From assembly GCA_029249345.1 (NCBI GenBank), contig JAQWHM010000005.1, positions 1 through 35,285 on the forward strand: DNA of 35,285 bases. Direction: 5' to 3'. Both the position numbers and the translations under genes were made by a program. The notes beneath the pieces were generated by a model. That model made no database searches. It had not been told where the DNA came from and saw nothing but the letters and a program-made list of their open reading frames with translations. Positions 1 to 8,863 of this stretch are shown here, in pieces (the first letter of the stretch is position 1; every line of letters begins with the position of its first letter). The stretch comes from UBA10348 sp002469915. GTDB lineage: Bacteria > Bacteroidota > Rhodothermia > Rhodothermales > UBA10348.

Positions 1-45
1 AACAAACCAATTTGTTGGCAATCCTTTAATACACCTTATTTATAC

Positions 46-84
46 AAAAATGTGGGGGCTGTACCCTTTTGGACCCTGCCCCGA
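46..84 (-). terminator. possible terminator of the cytochrome c gene
   Basis: Read on the minus strand, a GGGGC/GCCCC stem with an imperfect interior lies about 25 bases after the cytochrome c stop codon and is followed directly by TTTTTGTATA. The stem is short and the loop long, so this is only a candidate. Confidence 0.35.
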
Positions 85-108
85 CTTCTATTCCGTAAAA
101 GCTGTGCC

Positions 109-570
109 TTAGCCGTCAGTACGCAAGTACTCGACGATGGAACGTGCTTCAGCTTCGTCAATTCCCAGGGGAACCATAGGAACCATGTATTCCGCCAAAA
201 GTGCTTTGGCCACAGGATGGCTCTCAAGCATTTCAGTTGGATTCATGATCATATTCATGACGTAAACTGGAGAACGTTTTTCCATTGTATCGCCTAGCGC
301 CGGACCGATTACTTTCGAATCCATACGATGGCAAGCTGAACATTTGGCCGCAAATGCTGCCTCTCCTTCCGATGCAAGAGCTGCATCGTAGGCCCCAAGC
401 TCGAGCTCAGTAATCGGACCAATCTGAGCTTCGATGGATACGTCTGATGCTGCCGGAGCTGCTTCTTCAGTAGCTGCTGCATCGGAGCCAGCTTCTTCCC
501 CACCGCCACATGCGGTGAGACCAAATCCTGCAAAAATAAGCAGGAGTACAAGGTATCTAGCGTTTTGCAT
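109..570 (-). CDS. mono-haem c-type cytochrome lipoprotein
   Basis: A 153-residue protein starting with a lipoprotein signal peptide; the lipobox ends LTAC with Cys21 as the lipidated residue. An Ala/Glu-rich linker (about 22-50) follows. One haem-binding motif, CSACH, lies at residues 77-81, and Met-rich segments towards the C-terminus (around YMVPMVP) can supply the distal ligand, as in class I cytochromes c. The product should be a small electron carrier anchored to a membrane on the periplasmic or surface side. It is the last gene of a minus-strand block holding two multihaem cytochromes and a porin, 136 bases after the 7-haem gene, so co-transcription is plausible. The cytochrome fold is sure; its redox partner is inferred only from context. 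Confidence 0.85.
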   Translation of the reverse strand: MQNARYLVLLLIFAGFGLTACGGGEEAGSDAAATEEAAPAASDVSIEAQIGPITELELGAYDAALASEGEAAFAAKCSACHRMDSKVIGPALGDTMEKRSPVYVMNMIMNPTEMLESHPVAKALLAEYMVPMVPLGIDEAEARSIVEYLRTDG

Positions 571-706
571 TCGCTTCTGCCTCTATTGAGTGAGATAAAC
601 CGTTTAAAAAGGGTGCGGACGGGGTTCCGCGTAATTCTTGAAGGTCGGTACAAACCACGTCATTGGCAACGAGCTACAACCATCCTCTTCAAGATTTCAG
701 ATTTGA

Positions 707-2665
707 CTAATCGACAGCGGTGAGCATGTTCCAAACCTGGGCGTAACCTGCGTTTTGCGGATACATCCTAATGAGCCGCCGCACGAGTGGAATGGCTTCA
801 TCGTTTCGATTGGTGTTCAGATAGAAAGATGCCAGATTAGCCATAGCAAGCTCCATGTCCGGCGACAGAGCAAGAGCGGCCTTAAAATCTGCTTCTGCGC
901 CTTCCAAATCTTCGATCATGAGCCGGGCGAAACCTCGGTTATTCCACGCATTCTCGTATAACGCGTTTTCTTGCAACATCCGGTCGTACAAACTGATGGC
1001 TTCATTAATTTGGCCAGCACGGGTAAGCGAAACACCTAGCTTGTCCCTAAACCGCAGATGGTCGGGGCCTAATTCAAGCGCCTTACGAAGCCACCGAATG
1101 GAAGAAGGAAAGTCATTGATGGCTTCGAAGGCCTCACCGATCCGATAGTACGTCCAAGCGTCCTCTTCAATCTTGTTTGGGCTGGACTGAACCGTTCTGC
1201 GAATCGCGGTGTGATCCTCTTGAAGATGCCACAATCTGATCCAAGAGGACGTAAGGGACGGTGTGTTTTCAGATTTTACACGACGCAAATAGACTTCGGC
1301 TGAATCAAGCATTCCAGGTCGATCTGTGAACTGCTCAAAATACGTCAGAAAACCATCCGCTAAGTTATGCGCATCCGGAGCGGTATCTATCATAGCAGCA
1401 AGTCGAATGAACCGCTCCTGATCCTCGACCTCCTCCGGCTGCAATTTATCGGGTACCCTGATGTAATGATCGGTTATCTGAATATGCGGAATATCAGTGG
1501 ACCCAGAAAGCGGCAAATGACACGAGGCGCAAGGCGTGTCGATGGCACCACTCACTACATCGGGTTCAGTACACGTCAGGCTAGACGCCCCAAGAGCAAG
1601 CGTACCCGTGTGGCAATTCTGACACGTGGCTGAATACGTTTCACCGCTGGTCTCTTCAATCGGTGAATGCGGGTCGTGACAGGTCGTACAAGTAATGGGG
1701 TCAAACCCTCTCTCCTCGTTCCAACTTTCCTTGAAGCAACTGCTCATCGCTAGGCGATCTGGATGAGAGGCCATGATAAAGTGCGTCGTGGAATCAGGTT
1801 GCCGAGGCCAAAACACGTTTTCGTGAGATGATAACGGCAATCCGGGCCGCCAATCCAGTGGATTCTGGCCATCTGCAAAGACGGAAGCACCCTGCATATG
1901 ACAGCGTTTACATACATCCAGCTCCAACTCAGGAGTTAACTTTCCAGGGTTTACGATGGTGTAATCAATTTCCGAGACCGTATTTACGGCCTTTCCCGCT
2001 TTCATGGCTTCGACGTGTACCGATCCCGGACCATGACACTTTTCGCAGTTGATCCCTTCAGGAACCATTTCAAATCGATTCTCTGATCCCTCAACAAAGG
2101 TCGGCTGGGCATTATGACATGCCATGCACTCATCCGTAATAACCCGCCCGAAGCGATAATTATTACCCACCTTTTGAAATTTGGGTGCTAAGTCCCACTT
2201 CTCGTCTTGAGCATACCAAGTAACCGGGATCTGGTAGAGAAACCCGTTCTCTTCATAGATGTGGGAGTTGGTATGCTGCCCAGATCCAACGATATAATCG
2301 ATCTGCTCAATCCGGGAATGTACCGTATCTGCTCCGGCTAACCGGTACTCATGGACGAAGAGGTCCTCTCCATCTGCAAACGGCTGGTAGTACAAATCAT
2401 CCAAAGCCGAATGGATGGGACGTACAACATCCCACGATGCGTCGGAAAGGGCCTTTTCAGCGAGCTTGAAGGAGCGCCCCATTTGGGAGCGAGAATACGA
2501 TTGGTACTGCTGCTCATGGCAGTCTGCGCACACTTGGATTCCTACGTACTCGGTATCGGCGGACCAAGCGGCATACGTACCGGGCTCATCTACCGTAGAA
2601 GGTTCTTGCGCGGCACAACCCGCAAGAAATACCAACAGAAAAAACAAAACAAACGAACGAGGCAT
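707..2665 (-). CDS. seven-haem cytochrome c lipoprotein with C-terminal TPR repeats
   Basis: A 652-residue protein with a short lipoprotein signal (lipobox LAGC, Cys17). The N-terminal two thirds carry seven CxxCH motifs: CADCH, CMACH, CEKCH, CKRCH, CTTCH, CQNCH and CASCH. Motif contexts such as CEKCHGPGSVH and CTTCHDPHSP are typical of cytochrome c554-like multihaem proteins. The last ~200 residues are tetratricopeptide repeats (for example SSIRWLRKALELGPDH and AEADFKAALALSPDMELAMANLA), suggesting a docking surface. No substrate-specific motif was recognised, so it may be an electron carrier or a reductase. It shares its haem-then-TPR architecture with the 8-haem protein on the other side of the porin gene. 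A membrane-anchored periplasmic or surface location is inferred from the lipobox. Confidence 0.85.
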   Translation of the reverse strand: MPRSFVLFFLLVFLAGCAAQEPSTVDEPGTYAAWSADTEYVGIQVCADCHEQQYQSYSRSQMGRSFKLAEKALSDASWDVVRPIHSALDDLYYQPFADGEDLFVHEYRLAGADTVHSRIEQIDYIVGSGQHTNSHIYEENGFLYQIPVTWYAQDEKWDLAPKFQKVGNNYRFGRVITDECMACHNAQPTFVEGSENRFEMVPEGINCEKCHGPGSVHVEAMKAGKAVNTVSEIDYTIVNPGKLTPELELDVCKRCHMQGASVFADGQNPLDWRPGLPLSSHENVFWPRQPDSTTHFIMASHPDRLAMSSCFKESWNEERGFDPITCTTCHDPHSPIEETSGETYSATCQNCHTGTLALGASSLTCTEPDVVSGAIDTPCASCHLPLSGSTDIPHIQITDHYIRVPDKLQPEEVEDQERFIRLAAMIDTAPDAHNLADGFLTYFEQFTDRPGMLDSAEVYLRRVKSENTPSLTSSWIRLWHLQEDHTAIRRTVQSSPNKIEEDAWTYYRIGEAFEAINDFPSSIRWLRKALELGPDHLRFRDKLGVSLTRAGQINEAISLYDRMLQENALYENAWNNRGFARLMIEDLEGAEADFKAALALSPDMELAMANLASFYLNTNRNDEAIPLVRRLIRMYPQNAGYAQVWNMLTAVD

Positions 2666-2763
2666 GCCGAAGCGGAGAGTCCTGGGTTAAAGGCGTTTTG
2701 GCTCATCTACCCGAAGCCCCGACGAATGTTCATGCGCACGTTGGATACACCCTATTCAATCAC

Positions 2764-2802
2764 AAAGAAAGGGGCGCGACATGGTCGCGCCCCTTTCTCT
2801 TA
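2764..2802 (-). terminator. strong hairpin terminator after the porin gene
   Basis: A perfect 15-bp inverted repeat (arms 2766-2780 and 2784-2798, AGAAAGGGGCGCGAC and its complement) with a three-base loop. On the minus strand it sits 25 bases past the porin stop codon and ends in TTTCTTTGTG. It separates the porin from the downstream 7-haem gene, so read-through between them may be limited. Confidence 0.75.
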
Positions 2803-2823
2803 GACACATCTAACGGTTCTGGT

Positions 2824-4065
2824 CTAGAAGTTTACAATACTGGAGAGATAACCCCAGAATGCAGTGTCTTCCCCACCAAAGTCATCACCAGGCATGAATG
2901 CTGATAGTCCGACTACCAACGTGAGCGCACTGTTGTACTTGTGATTGACGGTGAAATCAATTTCTTGTCCCAGCGCATTATCGAACCCGGAAGGAGCTTG
3001 CGGGGCGGTAAAATTATGTAGGTCAAGAGAAACGCTAGTTTGATCATTGGCCTTCATTCCAAACGAGAGACCGATGTCTTGCAGACCGCGAGCAAACGAA
3101 CCCGCACCAATGAAATAGTCCATGAACCCATAAAACTTATGGTTCGCGGCAAAAAGCGTATTGAAATTATTGATATCGCCATCACCCGCATCATCATCAC
3201 CGGAAACGATGGTAAACAAACCACCCACCCGTATTCCTTTTTCTTCATCAACTAGGTAGCCCACCTTAGCGGATGCTAGATAAGCGGCGATACTACCCAC
3301 TTCGCCGGTGCTCCCTTCAAATGCGTCTCCCATCTGGTAGTAAGCCTCAAGTTCGTAATCGAATCCAGACTCCTTACCGTATGCGGCCACACCAGCCGTA
3401 ACGCGGCTCAACATGTTTTCGTCCACATCGACTCCGGCGGCAACCGGGAATGTTGAGTTGTCAAATAGCACGAGCGCTTCGACGCGCTGGCCATCAGCAA
3501 GCGGATACGTCCCAACTGCACCAAACAAGTTATCGCCATCGGGTGTGCCTGTGCTGCCCACCAAGCGAGCTGCAAAAATATCGAGCGATCCTTTTTCGGC
3601 TTTGTACATAAAGCGAGCCGCATCAAAGGTGCGCCCTACATTGTGCCAACCCACAGCGCCTACTAGTCGCTGGTTTCCAATCTTAATTTCTTGGCGACCC
3701 ACCTTGGCATTAAAACCGGAGTCAAACACGTTGTTTACGGTAAAAAATGCCTGATGGACGTCAAATAAAGGCGCATTGCCGTCTAACGTACTGTTTTCTT
3801 GGCCCCAAACACGGGAATCCTGAAACTGCACAAAGGCCTTAACATCATCGTTTGCGCGGACGCCAACGTTTACACGTGTTCTAAGAAAACTAAACAACGG
3901 ATCATCTATTTCAGCATTAAAATCTTTTGCTGAATACTCCGTGCGCTGACGAATTTGACCAGTAACACTTAATCTATCCGCCGTTTGAGCAGCGGCAACC
4001 TCGGTCAAAAATACCGATGAAATGAGCGCGACCATTAAGGTCCAAAGTGGTAAAACACGTTTCAT
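2824..4065 (-). CDS. outer-membrane beta-barrel porin (alginate-export-like)
   Basis: About 413 residues from ATG 4065. That start is chosen because GAGGG lies seven bases upstream and it opens a good Sec signal peptide (MKRVLPLWTLM...AAAQ). An in-frame TTG six codons earlier lacks this support. The mature protein alternates polar and hydrophobic residues, is rich in Gly, Asp and aromatics, has barrel-type segments (RTEYSA, VGRQEIKIGNQRLVGAVGW) and ends in Phe (SSIVNF), as outer-membrane barrels do. The N-terminal half resembles the alginate-export/porin family with its VGRQ..I..G..RLVG signature. It sits between two multihaem cytochrome genes, so it could be the barrel of a porin-cytochrome conduit or simply a solute channel. 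The substrate cannot be read from sequence. Confidence 0.75.
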   Translation of the reverse strand: MKRVLPLWTLMVALISSVFLTEVAAAQTADRLSVTGQIRQRTEYSAKDFNAEIDDPLFSFLRTRVNVGVRANDDVKAFVQFQDSRVWGQENSTLDGNAPLFDVHQAFFTVNNVFDSGFNAKVGRQEIKIGNQRLVGAVGWHNVGRTFDAARFMYKAEKGSLDIFAARLVGSTGTPDGDNLFGAVGTYPLADGQRVEALVLFDNSTFPVAAGVDVDENMLSRVTAGVAAYGKESGFDYELEAYYQMGDAFEGSTGEVGSIAAYLASAKVGYLVDEEKGIRVGGLFTIVSGDDDAGDGDINNFNTLFAANHKFYGFMDYFIGAGSFARGLQDIGLSFGMKANDQTSVSLDLHNFTAPQAPSGFDNALGQEIDFTVNHKYNSALTLVVGLSAFMPGDDFGGEDTAFWGYLSSIVNF

Positions 4066-4211
4066 TCCAATACCCTCTTTCAAGCAGTTCGTAAAAAATT
4101 ACAGGCCCTTATTTTGAAGACCTGAGCAGAAAGGTACGACCATTCGAAAGTTTTATGACTCTTTTGTCTTTTAAGTGTTGCATCCTTCATATTCTCGAAA
4201 AAAGGGGCTTT

Positions 4212-6323
4212 TCATAGGTTAGATCGGATATAAGCTCCGCGCTCATTCAACTCCGTCCGATTGGGAAAGCGTACCAAAAGCGCATCATTCAACGACTGTG
4301 CACGATCCCACTCTTCGTTCTGCATAAAGAGAATAACCAAGGCGTCCTCCGCTTCAACGAGCCCGGCGCCTACCGCCCGATTAAGCAAGTATTCGGCGTT
4401 GGCAGCATCTCCGATTTGCTGATAGGCTAGACCGGCATTGTAGGCCTTCCGAGGATGCTCAAGATCTAGGTCCGAAGACTCTTTGAGCAAGCGGGCCGCA
4501 TCCACCAAGCGCACCCGGTCTTCGGCCAAAAACAACCCGAACAAATAGTAGGTCTCTGAAAGGTGAGGGCCGGGAAGGCTCGAGGCCCTTCTAAACCGTC
4601 GCTCGGCCTCTTGTCGTGCAGCGGGCCCTTTTCGACTACTGAATAACGCATACCCCGTCCATAAGTCGGCTGAGGTCGAATCCAGACGAAGCGCGTGGGA
4701 CCATTCCTGGTCGGCTCGTTCTGCTTGTTGAAGTTGCTCGTAGACACCTGCTAGGTTCACATGCACTTCGGGCCGCTCTTCCACGGCGGCTTGTGCCGAA
4801 ATGTATTCCTGCAGCGCTTCAAGATTGGCCGGAGCGCTCCAGTCCATCCCTCCCAAAGACAAAGCGGTTGCCACGGCTTCTGTGCGAACCCACTTCACTG
4901 AATCCCTGAGCAAAGCCTTCATATCTGGAGTAGGAACGGCCGGTCCCCATCCAGCAAATGCTCGAAGGGCACCGACCTTTTCGTGGGGAGAATCGGCCTG
5001 AAGCCCGAGCATGGCTAATCGAATGGACTCGGGATTGAGTTGGGCGGACAACCGCGATAACGCGCTTCCCTTGGTGATATTCGATTGGGTAGAATCGGCG
5101 AGCGTTCGAGCAATCTGCTCGAGTACCGATTCTTCTCGCCACTGAGTGGGCCGCTCCAGAAAAGAAGCTGCCCATTCGGGTGAACGATCCGTGTGACAGT
5201 CCTGGCATACGTCGGGGGCACCGAGTTTTGCCGAGCGAATTGGATCTGGAATACCGAACCGATGGTCCCGACGCTCATCTACGCCCATATACGTAGTCTG
5301 AGGCATATGACATGACTCGCACAGAGCGGCCGGCGAATCCGGCTCGTGGAGCCCGTGCGCGGCGGTATCATAGGAAGCCGGAAGGTGACAGGATTGGCAC
5401 AATGCGTTTCCTTCGAGGCGCCGTTTTCCCGAATGTGGATCATGGCAATCCGAACACGTCACACCACTCTGCGCCATCTTACTCTGCACAAAGGAGCCAT
5501 AAACGTACACTTCATCTCGAATCTGCCCGTCTGCGTAATACAGTCCCTCGTCAAGCAAAGAGGGTGCATATCGGTCTAAGAAGGCCGCTCCGTGAACCGG
5601 CGCCTCATCAAGTGGCACTCGCCTTGCGTGGCAAGAGGCGCACATATTGATTTCAGCTTCCACAACCAGATTCGAAGATCGTCCCTGACCAGGCACGACC
5701 GACTCGCGAACAGGTTTAAAAAACGGATCTACACCCGTCCCCTTCTCGGCCCATTCCTCGTGAGCCTGGCCCGGACCATGACACGCCTCGCAACCCACCG
5801 TCATTTCTTCCCAGGTGGTGGAATACGTATCAGAGGCTAGCTCATACCCACGCTTTAAGCCGGTAGAGTGGCAATCGGCACACATGTAATTCCAATTCAA
5901 GTTGGCCGATTTCCAATGTAAAATATCGCCTTCGGGAGTAGGTTCATCTGCGTACAAGGAATACCACTTTCCCTCGTCCGTATCCCAAGCAACGGTCAGT
6001 GCTTGCAAGCGCCCTCCGTGCGTGGGCAACAAATATTGTTGGAGAGGCTCGTGCCCAAAGGTGTAGGCCACCGCAATTGAATCCTGGCCATCCACCACGA
6101 GGTACCGATCACCCTCTTGCACAAACTGATAGCGATCACTGAAATGATCGAAGGTCTCCCCCGCAAACGGCGCAAGAACCGTGAGCGAATCAGGCTCTTG
6201 CATGGCCCGCATGTGATCAGAGGCCTTCCAGCTCTCGAACTGCGAGACATGGCAGGACGCACACGAGGAGGATCCGACATACGAGGATTCTGGAGTGCCG
6301 CATCCAGAGCCTAGGACTCCCAA
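4212..6323 (-). CDS. eight-haem cytochrome c with HEAT-like and TPR regions
   Basis: About 703 residues from TTG 6323. Eight CxxCH motifs are visible: CASCH, CADCH, CEACH, CASCH, CSDCH, CQSCH, CESCH and CQDCH, with cytochrome c554-like contexts (CEACHGPGQAH, CSDCHDPHSG). A helical HEAT-like stretch follows (about 395-480), then TPR repeats to the C-terminus. The start is unclear: TTG 6323 leaves no signal peptide, yet the frame stays open upstream and encodes Lys-Arg-His, a hydrophobic run and VLGSGC, a lipoprotein signal that would begin at an ATT codon (6354-6356). No ATG, GTG or further TTG exists in that extension. The protein is probably an exported lipoprotein; function beyond multihaem electron transfer is unknown. 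It lies 83 bases after the choice-of-anchor-B gene and 146 before the porin. Confidence 0.82.
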   Translation of the reverse strand: MGVLGSGCGTPESSYVGSSSCASCHVSQFESWKASDHMRAMQEPDSLTVLAPFAGETFDHFSDRYQFVQEGDRYLVVDGQDSIAVAYTFGHEPLQQYLLPTHGGRLQALTVAWDTDEGKWYSLYADEPTPEGDILHWKSANLNWNYMCADCHSTGLKRGYELASDTYSTTWEEMTVGCEACHGPGQAHEEWAEKGTGVDPFFKPVRESVVPGQGRSSNLVVEAEINMCASCHARRVPLDEAPVHGAAFLDRYAPSLLDEGLYYADGQIRDEVYVYGSFVQSKMAQSGVTCSDCHDPHSGKRRLEGNALCQSCHLPASYDTAAHGLHEPDSPAALCESCHMPQTTYMGVDERRDHRFGIPDPIRSAKLGAPDVCQDCHTDRSPEWAASFLERPTQWREESVLEQIARTLADSTQSNITKGSALSRLSAQLNPESIRLAMLGLQADSPHEKVGALRAFAGWGPAVPTPDMKALLRDSVKWVRTEAVATALSLGGMDWSAPANLEALQEYISAQAAVEERPEVHVNLAGVYEQLQQAERADQEWSHALRLDSTSADLWTGYALFSSRKGPAARQEAERRFRRASSLPGPHLSETYYLFGLFLAEDRVRLVDAARLLKESSDLDLEHPRKAYNAGLAYQQIGDAANAEYLLNRAVGAGLVEAEDALVILFMQNEEWDRAQSLNDALLVRFPNRTELNERGAYIRSNL

Positions 6324-6406
6324 TACAGCCAGTAAGGCTACCGAATGTCGTTTAATAGCGCGAAGCGCGGCTTCAAAAGGCGCGATGTTAGGACGCGACT
6401 GGATGT

Positions 6407-8740
6407 CTATAGGTCAACCTCGCGTTTTTTCAGCATAAAGAGTCCTTCGCGGGAAGAGGTCACGATAATGGTTCCGTTTCTGAAATAGGGATAGTTACTC
6501 CACGATCCACCACCGGTGCGATCGTCAGATACGGTATCAAAGAAAGCGACTTCTTCAGGAGCTTCGGGATTCGATACATCTAGGATACGTAATCCTGCCA
6601 CGTAGTTGGACTGATACATCAAGTTGCCTTTGATATACAGGTTGTGATCCGTGCTGACTTCCGTAGAAATGTGCTCCCCAACCAAAATGGGATCATCTAG
6701 ATCTTCGAGATCAAAGATCAAGGTTCGCGTCCCATCGACCAGCCCTTGCGGCTCATCACCTTCGTCATTGATGTAGAAATACCGCTGATCCTCCGTTAAC
6801 CAACCCTGATGGGTGTAGGCAATGGCCGGATACGTGGCACGCGATATGGCCGTTGGATTACTCTTATCAGTTACATCAGCAATAGACAATGCGGTTTCAT
6901 TGGATCCGAGACAGATTTCTTTGCCATTGTGCTCACCATCCGGACCACGATAGATGACACATTGTGCATCATGCGTATTGCCCGTTCCGTTGCGACCCGT
7001 TCCTTCATGGGAGAAGCACCCAGCGAACTCAGGATTCTTTGGATCACGAATATCAATCATGTGCAGACCGCCTCCACATGTAATCCCTCCCATTCGGGAG
7101 GCTACGGAATAGGCAAAACCCGTTTCTTCGTTGATAACGATGTTATGCGCACTGGCAATCTGGTCGTACATCACGTCCGCATCAAACTCTACTGGCGCAT
7201 CCGGTACATCTAACAAACGATGCAAATCAAAGACCTGCATTCCATGCGGCCCGGCGCCGTCTGCCACAATGTAGGCGTGGTCTTTATAGACCTTGATGTC
7301 GCGCCATACTGAATTGGTGGCTCCTTCCGTTTTGGCCAAGTTACCGAGGTAAACAGGGTTGTACGGATCAGAAACTTCCACGAAAGCAGCACCGTCTGTA
7401 CGGCCCACCAATGCGAAATCTCTGCCTGAATCTTCGTGCGTCCAGCCCCAGATATCGTTCATGCGCGTTCCACGGACTCCACCGATGTCCCTCAAAGAGA
7501 GGAAAGACTGCACATCTACATTATCACATCGGAATCCTGCTGCATTTCCTTCCTCGCATTCAACCATTTCTCCGGCAAAGGAGTCCATGGCGCCATTGTC
7601 ATGTAAGATGGTGGTAGACTGCTCCCAACCGCTTTCGGTTTGGTTGTAGACGATGGCCGCTCCTTCTCCATTATCGTATCCAGACGCTCCCACTACCACA
7701 AAGTCCGCTCCAACGGCCATCGCATTTCCGAAACTGCTTCGGAAATGCAATGCCTGAACATCTACTTCTCCTTTGGCCGAAAAGGCTCTCATCATATCGG
7801 CCGGCTTAAACATAAAGGCAGCGCCTTCACGGTTATTGGCTCCAGGAGCACCGACCCATAAAGTGTGAGAGGGATCGTGCACCTGAGAGGCACCGAACAT
7901 TTCATTTCCTGATGCGGTGGTTGGAGAAAGACGTAGCGTGAAATCAAGCGTGTTCGTCTCGTCGTTGAAATGAAACACACCCACACCGCCAATCCGGTTT
8001 TCATAACCCGGAGCGCCAATCACTGCGCGTCCATTATGCAGAAACATGGAGGAGCCAAATAGCTGATTTGCGGCGGCTACCGGCATCGTGAGCGACTGAA
8101 TTTCGCTCCATGACCCATCCTCCCCTTTCTGAAATACGACTACTGCACCGGCTCTTTCGTTGGCCATCGGTGCGCCTACAAGTGCGAGATCACCATGAAT
8201 AGCAACCTGCACTCCGTTTTGCTGGAGAGCAATTGACCTAGATGCCAAGTGGCCCGTCATGGTCCAGCTACCGTCTTCTTGACGGGTCCAAATATGGTTT
8301 ACAGCTGCACTTTCCTCGGTTCCTTCTCCAATCGATCCAACAAGGATTTGATCTTCGCTGATCGCAACGGCACTACCCAGACCCACTCCAAAACCTTCCA
8401 AGCGAGCAACGTTGGCCCAAGTGCCGTCCTCTCCTTTTTCAAACACATAGGCTGCGCTTTCAGTGGGTGCGCCAACGACGAGTGTATTTCCATCCACGCT
8501 CAATGTGCGTCCAAATCCATTGGCCTCGTCGCTGGATCCCGGAGCTTTCAGCTTCCCGGTCTCCATCCATGAGCCATCCTCGGCCCTCGTATAGACATAG
8601 ACGGTGCCGGCAGAAACGCGATTACCGCCCTCACCTGCAAAAATGACACCGTCGCCCGCTGTGAGAGCTGCTCCGAATTGTTGGGCGTAAATAGTGGTTG
8701 AGGCTAAGCACAATGCTGCCATCAGAAGGATCTTGCGCAT
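6407..8740 (-). CDS. secreted FG-GAP plus choice-of-anchor B (LVIVD) protein
   Basis: A 777-residue secreted protein (signal peptide MRKILLMAALCLASTTIYAQ). Residues ~20-390 are repeats of about 50 residues with patterns such as VYVFEKGEDGTW and ALVGAPM, typical of FG-GAP/integrin-alpha-like beta-propeller blades. A linker with Cys-containing EGNAAGFRC follows. Residues ~415-777 form a second propeller with LVIVD-type blades (AFVEVSDPYNPVYLGNL, LHMIDIRDPKNPEFAGCF, LRILDVSNPEAPEEVAFF), the pattern of choice-of-anchor B family proteins. Despite that family name I see no C-terminal anchor: it ends LKKREVDL with no T9SS domain or LPxTG. Function unknown; probably surface or extracellular binding. 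It is the first gene of the minus-strand cytochrome block. Confidence 0.8.
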   Translation of the reverse strand: MRKILLMAALCLASTTIYAQQFGAALTAGDGVIFAGEGGNRVSAGTVYVYTRAEDGSWMETGKLKAPGSSDEANGFGRTLSVDGNTLVVGAPTESAAYVFEKGEDGTWANVARLEGFGVGLGSAVAISEDQILVGSIGEGTEESAAVNHIWTRQEDGSWTMTGHLASRSIALQQNGVQVAIHGDLALVGAPMANERAGAVVVFQKGEDGSWSEIQSLTMPVAAANQLFGSSMFLHNGRAVIGAPGYENRIGGVGVFHFNDETNTLDFTLRLSPTTASGNEMFGASQVHDPSHTLWVGAPGANNREGAAFMFKPADMMRAFSAKGEVDVQALHFRSSFGNAMAVGADFVVVGASGYDNGEGAAIVYNQTESGWEQSTTILHDNGAMDSFAGEMVECEEGNAAGFRCDNVDVQSFLSLRDIGGVRGTRMNDIWGWTHEDSGRDFALVGRTDGAAFVEVSDPYNPVYLGNLAKTEGATNSVWRDIKVYKDHAYIVADGAGPHGMQVFDLHRLLDVPDAPVEFDADVMYDQIASAHNIVINEETGFAYSVASRMGGITCGGGLHMIDIRDPKNPEFAGCFSHEGTGRNGTGNTHDAQCVIYRGPDGEHNGKEICLGSNETALSIADVTDKSNPTAISRATYPAIAYTHQGWLTEDQRYFYINDEGDEPQGLVDGTRTLIFDLEDLDDPILVGEHISTEVSTDHNLYIKGNLMYQSNYVAGLRILDVSNPEAPEEVAFFDTVSDDRTGGGSWSNYPYFRNGTIIVTSSREGLFMLKKREVDL

Positions 8741-8863
8741 GGGAGTACGAAGGCTGTTGAGTAGAAAAAGAGAGCGAACCGTGCCGCTGAGCGGATGAGG
8801 TGCGCATCAATGTAGCCAAAGCAACCCGGTAGGTAAAGACCTATTCACTGGCAAAAAGTCCGT

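Noticed and set aside
2351..2803. 150-codon plus-strand frame
   Set aside because: Antisense to the start of the 7-haem cytochrome gene; low-complexity basic translation with no family match.
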